Shown: positions 33,011 to 44,886 of the stretch, in pieces
How positions within the stretch are numbered: position 1 is the first letter of the stretch
How the letters are laid out: each line of letters begins with the position of its first letter
NCBI GenBank assembly: GCA_963995525.1
Contig: OZ023209.1
Span: forward strand, 31,989,295-32,053,294
Origin: Escarpia spicata
Lineage: Eukaryota > Annelida > Polychaeta > Sabellida > Siboglinidae
DNA: 64,000 nt
Reading direction: 5' to 3'
The notes under the pieces: model-generated
Seen by the model: the letters and a program-made list of their open reading frames with translations, nothing else
Database searches by the model: none
Told to the model about the DNA's origin: nothing
Made by a program: the position numbers and the translations under genes

Positions 33011-33662
33011 GTCAGCTGCTAAAGAAAATATCATTAAATCTTAGCAACAACTTCATGTACCGCAGCGATTCAAAAAATCTCAAGAACGACGCAACATAGA
33101 GTCACATAGTCAATGCCAATGTTGAAGCATTCAGATAAGACAATTTACAATTTATTACTATTGATCTTCGCAAAAGCCACATATCTGCCAAAGCTTATTA
33201 TTTTCGTATCTTAAGACCGACATAATCTACAGCAAAACGGATCTTCTCACAACATGACCAAAAACTGTTATGAATTATGACTATAGCTTAGCGCGTTAAC
33301 ACTTTCAATCTCTGATCTTTGAACTTCACAGGAAAGAAAGACTGTCATAAATTTTTCTTAGAAAATTAAACCTTTGCTCGGAAATTTGAGGTGCAACATT
33401 TCCTTGGGTATTTCTGCCTTGTTAGAAAACAAAGTGAGAAGATACTCAGAAGTTGCAGAGACATAAGATGCCCAACACAAACTTTGATCATGGAGCACGA
33501 GTATACTTTGGAACAACAATTCATACAATACTTCCCCGAGATATGGAGTCAAACATGTTAGCTTCTAACTGACGTACGCATTCACTTTCCACTGACACCT
33601 ACACCTGATGACATCGATGCTGCTCAGACATAGGTTCTGAGACTCAACAAGATTCAGGCGCC
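33011..33662. other. spacer before second signal-peptide exon
   Basis: No gene recognised. Confidence 0.5.
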
Positions 33663-33780
33663 ATGGTGAGATTCGACACACTGAAACTCTCACAGTGTCC
33701 TGGTCATCGACTGAAGTTGCCTATTCTACTTTGTGTGATTTGGCTTTTCGTCACTTCCTGTCATTCGCCTCGAATGCGAG
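33663..33780 (+). CDS. signal-peptide exon 2 of a secreted chitin-binding/EGF gene
   Basis: GCGCCATGGTG is a strong start context. The 39 codons begin MVRFDTLKLSQCPGHRLKLP and contain a hydrophobic core ILLCVIWLFVTSC, then a polar end. The donor is GCGAG|GTAGTG, phase 1, identical in phase to signal-peptide exon 1 and to the CB and EGF exons. It can splice in frame to CB2 at 35289. The n-region is long (about 20 residues), so a signal anchor is also possible. It suggests a second gene start within the module domain. Confidence 0.55.
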
Positions 33781-34559
33781 GTAGTGCTCGCCAATCTTCT
33801 ACATGTCATGGTAATGTTGTAAACAATCACAGCTGGATCATGAGCATGTGTGCTCTCGCTGTACATATGACACCCGGAGTAACGAGCATCGCAGCATCTC
33901 GCATTTATTTGTATTTATTAAAAAAACACTTCAGATTGCGCGTGTTATAAAATATACGTCCAATAATTGGTGTAGCCTATCCTCGATCTCTAGTCATCGA
34001 CTTACAGTATACTACCTAATTAATCTTTTTGAATGAGCATGGATATGGGTGGGGGGGTCGTCATAAATAAAAGTATATGAAAAAGGAGTAATGGCGCAAA
34101 CAAGTTTGAAAACCACTGACCTACAGCCACATAGTTGATGTAAAAATAGAGATCTTCAGGAATGACGATTTCAAAAATGGGGTCCATTAGTGCTGACCTA
34201 AATTAAATTAAATTCAATAGCTTTAACTCAACAGGGCACATACATATGACATAGTGCATGTGAAACCGAGGTCCACAAGATGGTGTCAACGGCAGACGTT
34301 ATAACATAATACGTTCTTACCTGCCTCCGTATATTTTGTACAGTTGTTTCTATCAAGTATTCAAATATAATAGTTTGTTCCAGTGTTTACGTATCATGGA
34401 AGTAAATCTCAAATTGGTAGCTAGTATATCCTTTATAATATAGTTAACATAATTATAAAGTCTACACATAAATCTATACACCATGTTCCTAATTACAGAT
34501 TGGCAGTATTGCACATCAAACAGAGTGCATAGGAAACTGGTACTTTCATATTTGGACAC
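33781..34559. other. intron-like spacer
   Basis: AT-rich; includes a fragment (about 34095-34310) related to the 31320-31830 repeats. No exon seen. Confidence 0.5.
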
Positions 34560-34985
34560 ACCAAGAAACAGCTTAAAAATATTATGATATGCAATGCTTT
34601 ATCCTTAAGTACTGGTGCAAGTACAACTGACAACATTGACTCCGACAGGAATCCGTGAGCAATAAAGCTAGTGAAACACATCGCTAGTAAAGGTACAATT
34701 AAGTACCTTGGCTGCATACTTTATATGTTCTAAACATATGCTGTCTGACCCACATGCTTTATTAACATCAAACTTCTTAATCGCATGTGTTACTTCCTCT
34801 CTTGTAACTACAAGTTCCTCATATCGCAGTTATATTCACATGCATCTACACTACTATTGTTGATACAATTTAACAAGTCAGAAAAATGTGTACGCCAACA
34901 TTCAAATATCTGCCATGTCTAAAGATGACGTGTTAACGGGACCATGATTACTATTAGATATAATGTATTTCAAGCCTGAAATTAT
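34560..34985 (-). pseudogene. LINE reverse transcriptase N-terminal relic
   Basis: The minus strand reads VTREEVTHAIKKFDVNKACG with SDSICLEHIKYA, then in a shifted frame CFTSFIAHGFLSESMLSVVL and APVLKDK. These are consecutive landmarks of the N-terminal LINE reverse transcriptase (EVxxAI...NKAxGxDxI...HGxLPxSMLSVVLxPVxKDK). At least one frameshift and a stop make it non-functional. Confidence 0.75.
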
Positions 34986-35288
34986 AGCTACGTCGAATTG
35001 GGAAACAAGTAAAGTAAACAACGCCTATGTCTGTGCTTGAACACGCGCTCCTTGGTCGCTTCTCTTGCACACTTAAGCGATACACCACCGCTTATATCAT
35101 ATTAGCACGACTAATTTTCTTACACCGTTCAAACACACGAGCACGGAAATACGTATGCACGGACACACGCATTGATTTCATACTCACGCAAACACGCACG
35201 CGCGCGCACAAACAGACTACAATAGTTGACATTCTGTATGTAGATTGTTGAAAAATACGTCATCCAGTGTTCACCATCACAATTTCAG

Positions 35289-35507
35289 TGCCAAGCCGCA
35301 AACTTGGAACAATAACGGGCCCCAACTGCGTGTCTTCGTGCACTACGCACTACGATGGCCATTACCAATCATGTCATGCGTGCAACGTGTACGTTAAGTG
35401 TGTCAACCGACAGATACACGACAACCAGCCATGTCCTGGTGGTTATGTCTGGGACGACAACGTGAGAAGTTGCCGACCCACAAGCCCAACGTGCAAGGAA
35501 GGGAAAT
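35289..35507 (+). CDS. chitin-binding-like exon CB2 (phase 1-1)
   Basis: Acceptor CACAATTTCAG, donor AAAT|GTGAGT, 219 bases. It keeps the same eight-cysteine framework as CB1 (CVSSC, YQSCHAC, VYVKC, QPCPGGYVWDD, RSC, PTC) but is clearly diverged, with DGHYQSC replacing the GHWWGNFQSC motif. VWDDNVRSC and the CPGG turn strengthen the CBM14-like assignment. It is the nearest module to signal-peptide exon 2. Reading through the donor would end in eight residues. Confidence 0.7.
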
Positions 35508-35852
35508 GTGAGTGTCACAAACTGGGACTGTAGATATTCCATTATTTAGAATTGGGAATATCGGGACATATTTGACACATATATGAAACCTTTATTTAAG
35601 TATGCAGAAAAACATCAGGCAAATGACGTGAGGGTTCGTAACGAGTTTCATGTTCCAATTATCTAGTAGTACATGTTGCATTCAGCTGCTTTAATAGTTT
35701 TGAATGTTACGTTTAGGTGGATTCGTTTTGAGAAAACACTGAAACTGCTTTTCATGAAATCGTGGTTTATTAAAGCGCAGAAGAATATTATGTTCAATAA
35801 CAAACATACAACTGTATTGACGACTAAACATGATACACCGCGTGAAAACGAG

Positions 35853-35880
35853 CTGTATATATATATATATATATATATCG
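35853..35880. repeat. (TA)n microsatellite
   Basis: Short pure TA tract. Confidence 0.9.
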
Positions 35881-36105
35881 CCCTAGAAGAATTATCCAAT
35901 TAATTACATTTGCGAAATTTTAATCACTTTCCACATCGTAACTGTAATTAGTCTAGGTTTGTTTGTGCTGCACGATATAATAGTAGCTGCTCGATATAAT
36001 AGTAGCTGCTCGATATAATCCGTGTCGCATCTGGTGCTTAATATAATTATATATATTGTATCGTGCATGGAATCACGAACAAACAATCGCACCCACGCAC
36101 GCATA

Positions 36106-36256
36106 CCACACAAACACACTCATGCACGCACGCACGCACACAAATGCACACACACACACATACGTACGCACGCACATACGCACACAAACACACACACAAA
36201 CACATACTCACACGCACGCGCACGCGCACACACACTCGCACACGCACACACCTCAG
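36106..36256. repeat. interrupted (CA)n/(ACGC)n tract before EGF-A1
   Basis: CA units mixed with ACGC; similar tracts precede every EGF-A exon. Confidence 0.9.
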
Positions 36257-36312
36257 GTCATTTTACAGGTTGTGCGCCCATTAGTGGATCATGTATTGTT
36301 ATGCGATTGTAG

Positions 36313-36423
36313 ACCGCGACCCGTGTCTATCGAAACCGTGTCAACACGGCGGCATTTGTACACGTGCAGGCGGAGACTACAGATGCAAATGCAGAAGCGG
36401 ACACACCGGAGCAGCGTGCCAAG
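36313..36423 (+). CDS. EGF-like exon EGF-A1 (phase 1-1)
   Basis: 111 bases, acceptor GCGATTGTAG, donor CAAG|GTGGGT. It encodes one complete EGF domain: DPCLSKPCQHGG, then ICTRAGGDYRC, KC and RSGHTGAAC, with six cysteines in canonical spacing. C1-LSKP-C2 fits the O-glucose consensus CxSx(P/A)C, and CRSGHTGAAC fits the EGF O-GlcNAc consensus CxxGx(S/T)GxxC. It is the most diverged EGF-A copy and lies 0.8 kb after CB2. Confidence 0.85.
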
Positions 36424-36649
36424 GTGGGTGTTTCTATTGCACTAGTCATTTACATATCATTACTCCACCGTTTGCATACAACCTGTCGTTGTGTAATGAA
36501 CCACTGACCAATGCTGTTTATCATGAAGAGTAATCACGAAATTGTTTGTTATGCAAAATAATCGTTAGCTTGTTACAATTCTACATCTCACGAACAAAAT
36601 GAAAGTACGCACGCACAAACACGAATGAACGAATAAAAGAAAAACGCAC

Positions 36650-36895
<246 letters not shown>

Positions 36896-36974
36896 CGCAC
36901 GCACGCAAGCACACACGCGCCCTGTGCGCTGCGGAGCGATATAGACATGAGCGTATATGCCATGCATGTTACAG

Positions 36975-37106
36975 TCTTTAACGCATGCAAACCTAATCCT
37001 TGTAAGCAGCAGGGTACTTGCCGTCAGAATGGACGTAGTTTATTAGCACTTGACCCGCGGTTGTTACTACGGAAGGACTTGCAAGTATGAGAACTACTCG
37101 TTTTGA
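36975..37106 (+). pseudogene. decayed EGF-like exon EGF-D1
   Basis: After a weak acceptor (GCATGTTACAG) the reading [18 protein letters not shown] matches the first half of an EGF domain. The second half (RGCYYGRTCKYEN) lies in another frame. The shared one-base shift between GGACG and TTTATTAGC breaks the domain in all three copies, so the defect predates duplication. Confidence 0.65.
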
Positions 37107-37308
37107 ATACATACACGGCACCCTTACACAAGTCGCGGTTGAACAAACAAGAACCCCAACCATCTAGGACTATGACATATTCACATTTAGACACATATGC
37201 GTGCGCATGTACCTAGCCGAATTGATGGATACTTGGGCCCTGACGCAAGTTGTGATGGTGGGGCCCTTAGCACCACGAACGCTGATGAACAAACGAACGT
37301 ATACATCC

Positions 37309-37377
37309 ACACACGGACGAACGAGCGAACTAATGAATGAACGAACGAACGAACCGACGAACGAACGAAAGAATGCA
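37309..37377. repeat. (CGAA)n tract
   Basis: Tetranucleotide AACG units with substitutions, followed by a CA/GC tract to 37468. Confidence 0.85.
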
Positions 37378-37383
37378 CGCATG

Positions 37384-37468
37384 CACACACACACACGCGC
37401 GCGCGCGCCAACTAGCACGCGTGTGCGCGCACACACACATACACGCACACACACACATACACACACAT
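37384..37468. repeat. (CA)n/(GC)n tract
   Basis: Interrupted alternating purine-pyrimidine sequence, potentially Z-prone. Confidence 0.9.
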
Positions 37469-37793
37469 TCCTAGGCATGAACAAGTATCAATTGCCGTAT
37501 CAAGATTCAAAATAATATTTATTTTTGTTTGATCCACCCTGATCAAACATTTGTTTATCTTTAATTTGTTAACGTATTCACATCCTAGTATTTAAGTAAT
37601 CAGCAGAAAATGTATCGTTCTATGTGGAATTGGATCCTTTATATTTCCAACAAACACTGTTATTTTATATTCGCAGTTGCTTCGGCCAAGTAATTTAATT
37701 TTTATAAGTGCAAGTACTTATGTAAAATAATGAAACATACTGTCATCCAGTGTTATGCAAATTGTGTCTTTTTGACATATCCAGTATGTGATA

Positions 37794-38080
37794 TTACCTT
37801 GTAGTTGTAGTGTCTTTCGTCAGCGTAGCATCAACGTCTTCATTTGCATGTAGAGAGAGTTCGTAATTCCCCTCGTCTCGAATCGATTTATCGGTGTTTT
37901 GGTCTTTCGAATCCGTACTGATTCTTTTACGTGTCGTGTTCTTCCGTTGGCTTCCCTGTCTACTACTATCGCCCCCTCTCGGCCAGTTAGTCTCACCTGT
38001 ACGATGACGTCACACGCTACATGTACTGAAGAAGTTGGTGTGCTGTGCTGACGAAAGACACAGCAACTACAAGGTGAAAT
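37794..38080 (-). mobile_element. inverted-repeat element with endonuclease-like C-terminal frame, copy 1
   Basis: About 45-bp imperfect inverted ends (ATTACCTTGTAGTTG...TCTTTCGTCAGC against GCTGACGAAAGACACAGC...AAGGTGAAAT) enclose a minus-strand frame with HVKESVRIRKTKTPINRFET. This resembles the ESIxIRxxxPxINR end of GIY-YIG endonuclease domains of Penelope-like elements. The identification is tentative. Confidence 0.4.
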
Positions 38081-38181
38081 CACGTATTGTGGAGATGTAA
38101 AAAAGATCGTTTGCATTAAAATGAACTGTCCTGAAGAATGTTCAACAAACTGTCATCCAAAGTTTGTTGTCGTATTTTCAG

Positions 38182-38409
38182 TGGCATACCGGCGTCGACA
38201 AAAATCAGGGGTAACAACTGGGCAGAGATGCGCGTCGTCGTGCCGAGGGCACTGGTGGGGCAACTTCCAGTCTTGTTCTTCTTGCACCGTTTACTTGGTA
38301 TGTAGGATTCAAAAGATAAAGAAGTACGCACATTGTACTGGGAGATTGGTGTGGGACGACAAGAGGAAACGCTGCCAATCAACAAGTGGAACGTGCAAAC
38401 TTACCAAAC
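38182..38409 (+). CDS. chitin-binding-like exon CB3 (phase 1-1)
   Basis: Acceptor TCGTATTTTCAG, donor AAAC|GTGAGT, 228 bases, one codon longer than CB1. Landmarks: CASSCRGHWWGNFQSCSSC, VYLVC, HCTGRLVWDDKRKRC, GTCK. It differs from CB4-CB6 mainly by GQ for GP before the first cysteine. An in-frame ATG upstream (38121, MNCPEECSTNCHPKF) would allow an unspliced 107-residue product ending TGA, followed by AATAAA at 38503. I consider splicing likelier, because both splice sites are kept in all paralogues while the upstream frame is not. Confidence 0.75.
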
Positions 38410-38841
38410 GTGAGTGCCACGTAATATGCTGGACAGAAAACTGAAGGACTATCTTTATAACCCTAAACAGCGTTGGGCATAATAGGACAGAGAAACTATA
38501 ATAATAAATCTTCATAAAAGACAACATTACATGCCCCTTGGCTGTCCCCCCGTTTCTCCAACGGTTGTTTTTCATCGTAAGCTCTGGATATGGCGATGTC
38601 AACCGCCCACGGGTGGCCCGTCGTCTGGTGGCCCAGTCCAGAAATTTTAGCTTTCGCAGGACACCACCTACAGCAAAGCTTAGACCTACCAGAGACGTCA
38701 TCTATGACTTAACGTTCACAGCCCAGGCGGATGCCTGCCAAGAAAATATGTTTGTTGACTCTGCGGCCATATAAAAATGACCGCCATGTACAATTCCCTT
38801 CAATTATAATAACTACTTTACATAGAACCATGCTATTGGTG

Positions 38842-38843
<2 letters not shown>

Positions 38844-38916
<73 letters not shown>

Positions 38917-38950
38917 TCCATGACATATAATATATATATACTATATGTCA
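38844..38950. repeat. (TA)n tract and AT-rich palindrome
   Basis: About 68 bp of TA followed by the palindrome TGACATATA...TATATGTCA. Confidence 0.9.
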
Positions 38951-39110
38951 TAAATTTAAAATATTTCACATTTGAACTTCTACGACATTCACATCCGCTA
39001 TGTATAAAGGCGCAGACGCACGCGCGCACACCCAAACGCGCGTGTGCGCACAAACACGCGTGTGCACAGACATACGCACATACGGACACACACCATGAAC
39101 CTCGTACATA

Positions 39111-39265
<155 letters not shown>

Positions 39266-39349
39266 TATAAATACAAACACAGACACATCACGGAATATTA
39301 TGCAGGGTATGAGACCATGCGTGCATCATGTTTTGTTATTCGATTGTAG

Positions 39350-39460
39350 ATCGCGACTCTTGTCAATCGACACCGTGTCAACACGGCGGTATTTGTACAC
39401 GTGCAGGCGGAGGCTACAGGTGCAAGTGCAGAAAAGGCTACACCGGAGCAACGTGCCAAG
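39350..39460 (+). CDS. EGF-like exon EGF-A2 (phase 1-1)
   Basis: Acceptor TTCGATTGTAG, donor CAAG|GTGGGT. One EGF domain: DSCQSTPCQHGG, ICTRAGGGYRC, KC, RKGYTGATC. It carries O-glucose (CQSTPC) and O-GlcNAc (CRKGYTGATC) consensus sites but no O-fucose site, because Ile stands before C3. Reading through the donor adds 32 residues before a stop. Confidence 0.88.
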
Positions 39461-39609
39461 GTGGGTGTTCCTATTGCACTAGTCATTTACATTTCATTAC
39501 TCCACCGTTTGTATACAACCTGTCGTTGTGTAGTGAACCACTCACCAATGCTGTTTATTATGAAGAGTAATCACGAATTTGTTCCATACGCAAAACAATT
39601 GTTTGCTTA

Positions 39610-39994
39610 AACACGAGTAAGGCTACATCTTGACTATGCCGACTCCATCTGGAACCCGCACTACGCAGTAGACATCAATACGTTTGAAAGATTACAGTGG
39701 AGAGCCACTAAGCCAGTTCCAGAAATAAGGAACTTAAACTATGACGACAGGCTGAAACATCTAAACTTACCAAGTTTGGCGTACCGAAGAAGAAGAGGAG
39801 ATTTAATCCAAGTATACAGAATCTTCAACGGCATTGACGACATCAACAAAGAGGACTTGATCGTGATCGCCAGAAACTGCACGCCAGGCCACAACAGAAC
39901 ATCTACAAGACACCAAGTAGACGTGACACAAGAAAACATTCCTTTTCTCAACGCATCATCCAAGACTGGAACACCTTTTCTCAAGAAACAGTAA
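39610..39994 (+). pseudogene. LINE ORF2 C-terminal fragment, copy 1
   Basis: An open stretch of 128 codons: VRLHLDYADSIWNPHYAVD, FERLQWRATKPVPEI, LNLPSLAYRRRRGDLIQVYR. This is the post-RT segment of LINE ORF2 (LEYAxxVWNP...LExVQRxATK...LxxRRxRGDLI). It has no upstream RT domain and was carried along by the segmental duplication. It ends naturally at TAA. Confidence 0.8.
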
Positions 39995-40533
39995 ACAATA
40001 AAACCATTCTTTCCTTCAAAAAAATCTACACAACGATTTGAAGATGGACATATTTAAATACAAAAAGTTCAATATGACGACAAGCCAAGTTCTCCAAAAA
40101 ATCAAAAATTATACATCAAGGGGGTGTATAGAATGCTATTAAGCCTTACTTTTAATCCGAACATCGAGACAAGTTATCGAGGCAAGTTAATATAATTATT
40201 CTGTATCTCACGAACGCACTGGTGAACAAACGAACGTATGCTCGCATACACGAAACGAACGATCGAACAACTCAACGAAGTAACGAACGAACGAAAGAAA
40301 AATCGCGTGCATGCACACACCCACGCAAATACGCACGCATGTGCGCACACACGCAAGCACACACACGAATACAATCCTTTATATTTCCAACAAACACGGT
40401 TATTTTATATTCGCAGTTGCTTCGGCCAAGTAATTTAATTTTTATTAAGTGCAAGTACTTATGTAAAATAATGAAACATACTCTCATCCAGTGTTATGCA
40501 AATTGTGTCTTTTTGACATATCCAGTATGTGAT

Positions 40534-40820
40534 ATTACCTTGTAGTTGTAGTGTCTTTCGTCAGCGTAGCATCAACGTCTTCATTTGCATGTAGAGAGAG
40601 TTCGTAATTCCCCTCGTCTCGAATCGATTTATCGGTGTTTTGGTCTTTCGAATCCGTACTGATTCTTTTACGTGTCGTGTTCTTCCGTTGGCTTCCCTGT
40701 CTACTACTATCGCCCCCTCTCGGCCAGTTAGTCTCACCTGTACGATGACGTCACACGCTACATGTACTGAAGAAGTTGGTGTGCTGTGCTGACGAAAGAC
40801 ACAGCAACTACAAGGTGAAA
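40534..40820 (-). mobile_element. inverted-repeat element, copy 2
   Basis: Near-identical to 37794-38080, including the minus-strand VRIRKTKTPINR frame. Confidence 0.4.
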
Positions 40821-40922
40821 TCACGTATTGTGGAGATGTAAAAAAGATCGTTTGCATTAAAATGAACTGTCCTGAAGAATGTTCAACAAACTGTCATCCA
40901 AAGTTTGTTGTCGTATTTTCAG

Positions 40923-41150
40923 TGGCATACCGGCGTCGACAAAAATCAGGGGTAACAACTGGGCCGAGATGCGCGTCGTCGTGCCGAGGGCACTGGTGGG
41001 GCAACTTCCAGTCTTGTTCTTCTTGCACCGTTTATTTGGTATGTAGGAGTCAAAAGATAAAGAAGTACGCACATTGTACTGGGAGATTGGTGTGGGACGA
41101 CAAGAGGAAACGCTGCCAATCAACAAGTGGAACGTGCAAACTTACCAAAC
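40923..41150 (+). CDS. chitin-binding-like exon CB4 (phase 1-1)
   Basis: Same splice sites and length as CB3. GPRCASSC, and VCRSQKIKKY where CB3 and CB5 have VCRIQ. Eight cysteines intact. Confidence 0.75.
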
Positions 41151-41582
41151 GTGAGTGCCACGTAATATGCTGGACAGAAAACTGAAGGACTATCTTTATG
41201 ACCCTAAACAGGGTTGGGCATAATAGGACAGAGAAACTATAATAATAAATCTTCATAAAAGACAACATTACATGCCCCTTGGCTGTCCCCCCGTTTCTCC
41301 AACGGTTGTTTTTCATCGTAAGCTCTGGATATGGCGATGTCAACCGCCCACGGGTGGCCCGTCGTCTGGTGGCCCAGTCCAGAAATTTTAGCTTTCGCAG
41401 GACACCACCTACAGCAAAGCTTAGACCTACCAGAGACGTCATCTATGACTTAACGTTCACAGCCCAGGCGGATGCCTGCCAAGAAAATATGTTTGTTGAC
41501 TCTGCGGCCATATAAAATTGACCGCCATGTACAATTCCCTTCAATTATAATAACTACTTTACATATAACCATGCTATTGGTG

Positions 41583-41584
<2 letters not shown>

Positions 41585-41623
<39 letters not shown>

Positions 41624-41660
41624 TCCATGACATATAATATATATATATTATATGTCATAA
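41585..41660. repeat. (TA)n tract and AT palindrome
   Basis: Shorter TA tract than in U1, followed by the same TGACATATAA...TTATATGTCA palindrome. Confidence 0.9.
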
Positions 41661-41817
41661 ATTTAAAATATTTCACATTTGAACTTCTACGACATTCACA
41701 TCCGCTATGTATAAAGGCGCAGACGCACGCGCGCACACCCAAACGCGCGTGTGCGCACAAACACGCGTGTGCACAGACATACGCACATACGGACACACAC
41801 CATGAACCTCGTACATA

Positions 41818-41962
<145 letters not shown>

Positions 41963-42044
41963 GAAATACAAACACAGACACATCACGGAATATTATGCAG
42001 GGTATGAGACCATGCGTGCATCATGTTTTGTTATTCGATTGTAG

Positions 42045-42155
42045 ATCGCGACTCTTGTCAATCGACACCGTGTCAACACGGCGGTATTTGTACACGTGCA
42101 GGCGGAGGCTACAGGTGCAAGTGCAGAAAAGGCTACACCGGAGCAACGTGCCAAG
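42045..42155 (+). CDS. EGF-like exon EGF-A3 (phase 1-1)
   Basis: The encoded domain is identical to EGF-A2. The downstream intron start differs only by single bases (TCTTATTGCACTAATCA). Confidence 0.88.
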
Positions 42156-42305
42156 GTGGGTGTTCTTATTGCACTAATCATTTACATTTCATTACTCCAC
42201 CGTTTGTATACAACCTGTCGTTGTGTAGTGAACCACTCACCAATGCTGTTTATTATGAAGAGTAATCACGAATTTGTTCCATACGCAAAACAATTGTTTG
42301 CTTAA

Positions 42306-42689
42306 ACACGAGTAAGGCTACATCTTGACTATGCCGACTCCATCTGGAACCCGCACTACGCAGTAGACATCAATACGTTTGAAAGATTACAGTGGAGAGC
42401 CACTAAGCCAGTTCCAGAAATAAGGAACTTAAACTATGACGACAGGCTGAAACATCTAAACTTACCAAGTTTGGCGTATCGAAGAAGAAGAGGAGATTTA
42501 ATCCAAGTATACAGAATCTTCAACGGCATTGACGACATCAACAAAGAGGACTTGATCGTGATCGCCAGAAACTGCACACCAGGCCACAACAGAACATCTA
42601 CAAGACACCAAGTAGACGTGACACAAGAAAACATTCCTTTTCTCAACGCAACATCCAAGACTGGAACACCTTTTCTCAAGAAACAGTAA
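42306..42689 (+). pseudogene. LINE ORF2 C-terminal fragment, copy 2
   Basis: Same open frame as copy 1, ending TAA after TPFLKKQ. Confidence 0.8.
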
Positions 42690-43009
42690 ACAATAAAACC
42701 ATTCTTTCCTTCAAAAAAATCTACACAACGATTTGAAGATGGACATATTTAAATACAAAAAGTTCAATATGACGACAAGCCAAGTTCTCCAAAAAATCAA
42801 AAATTATACATCAAGGGGGTGTATAGAATGCTATTAAGCCTTACTTTTAATCCGAACATCGAGACAAGTTATCGAGGCAAGTTAATATAATTATTCTGTA
42901 TCTCACGAACGCACTGGTGAACAAACGAACGTATGCTCGCATACACGAAACGAACGATCGAACAACTCAACGAAGTAACGAACGAACGAAAGAAAAATCG
43001 CATGCATGC

Positions 43010-43230
43010 ACACACACGCAAGCACACACACGAATACACACATATGCACGCACGAACAAACACACATTCTCTCACACACACGCACGCACGCACACACGCA
43101 TGTACGCACGCACGCACACACACACGTACGCGCGCACACACGCACACACACACACACACACAAACACACACATTAATACATACACACACGCACGCATACA
43201 CACGCGCACGCGCACACACACACGCGCACG
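43010..43230. repeat. interrupted CA/ACGC tract
   Basis: Alternating purine-pyrimidine tract before the EGF-D2 relic. Confidence 0.9.
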
Positions 43231-43286
43231 CGCACTGTGAACTGCGTAGCGATATAGACATGAGCGTATATGCCATGCCATTACAG

Positions 43287-43416
43287 TCTTTAACGCATGC
43301 AAACCTAATCCTTGTAAGCAGCAGGGTACTTGCCGTCAGACTGGACGAAGTTTATTAGCACTTGCCGCGGTAGTTACTATGGAAGGACGGGCATGTGTGA
43401 GAACTACTCGTTATAA
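43287..43416 (+). pseudogene. decayed EGF-like exon EGF-D2
   Basis: [19 protein letters not shown] in one frame and STCRGSYYGRTGMCENYS in another, with the same one-base shift as EGF-D1. The first frame happens to stay open to 43600 without further similarity. Confidence 0.65.
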
Positions 43417-43613
43417 ATACATACACGGCACCCTTATACCAGTCGCGGTTAAACAAAGAAGAACCCCAACCATCTGGGACTATGACATATACACATTTAG
43501 ACACATATGCGTGCGCATGTACATAGCCGAATTAATGGATACTTGGGCCCTGAAGCAAGTTGTGGTGGTGGGGCCCTTAGCCCCACAAACGCGCTCATGA
43601 ACAAACGAACGCA

Positions 43614-43669
43614 TACATCTACACACGAACGAACGAACGAACGAACGAACGAACGAACGAACGAAAGAA
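43614..43669. repeat. (CGAA)n tract
   Basis: Pure AACG tetranucleotide units. Confidence 0.9.
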
Positions 43670-43680
43670 TGCACGCCTGC

Positions 43681-43953
<273 letters not shown>

Positions 43954-44279
43954 GCCAATGTATGTGGAAATAGTATCAATTGCCGTATCAAGATTCAAAA
44001 TAATATTGATTGATGTTTGATCTACTCTGATCAAACATTTGTTCATTTTTATTTTTAAACATATTCACATCCTAGTATTTAAGTAATCAGCAGAACATGT
44101 ATCGTTCTATGTGGAATTGGATCCTTTATATTTCCAACAAACACTGTTATTTTATATTCGCAGTTGCTTCGGTCAAGTAATTTTATTTGTATTAAGTGCA
44201 AGTATTTATGTAACAAATGAAACATACTGTCATCCAGTGTTATGCAAATTGTTTCTGTTTGACATATCCAGTATGTGGT

Positions 44280-44560
44280 ATTACCTTGTACTTGTAGTGT
44301 CTTTCGTCCGCGTAGCATACCAACCTCTTTAATTATATGTGAGAGAGTTCGTAATTCCTCTCGTATCGATTGATCAGTGTTTTGATCTTTCGAATCCATA
44401 CTGATTCTTCTTTTATTATTTGTCGTGTTCTTCTGTTTGTCTACTATTATCGCTCCCTCACGACCGATTACTCTCACCTGTACGATGACGTCACACGTCA
44501 CATGTACTGAAGAAGTTGGTGTGCTACGCTGACGAAAGACTCAGCAACTACAAGGTGAAA
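44280..44560 (-). mobile_element. inverted-repeat element, copy 3 (diverged)
   Basis: Same inverted ends (TTACCTTGTACTTG... and ...GACTCAGCAACTACAAGGTG). The minus-strand frame here differs more from copies 1-2, and copy 4 resembles this one. Confidence 0.4.
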
Positions 44561-44658
44561 TCACGTGGAGATGTAAACAAAGATCGTTTGCATTAAAATG
44601 AACTGTCCTGAAGAATGTTCAACAAACTGTCATCCAAAGTTTGTTGTCGTATTTTCAG

Positions 44659-44886
44659 TGGCATACCGGCGTCGACAAAAATCAGGGGTAACAACTGGGC
44701 CGAGATGCGCGTCGTCGTGCCGAGGGCACTGGTGGGGCAACTTCCAGTCTTGTTCTTCTTGCACCGTTTACTTGGTATGTAGGATTCAAAAGATAAAGAA
44801 GTACGCACATTGTACTGGGAGATTGGTGTGGGACGACAAGAGGAAACGCTGCCAGTCAACAAGTGGAACGTGCAAACTTACCAAAC
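44659..44886 (+). CDS. chitin-binding-like exon CB5 (phase 1-1)
   Basis: Same length and splice sites as CB3; GPRCASSC and VCRIQKIKKY. Eight cysteines intact. Confidence 0.75.

Noticed and set aside
43379..43600. Independent gene after EGF-D2
   Set aside because: It is the chance continuation of the frameshifted EGF-D exon; residues past the EGF part match nothing.
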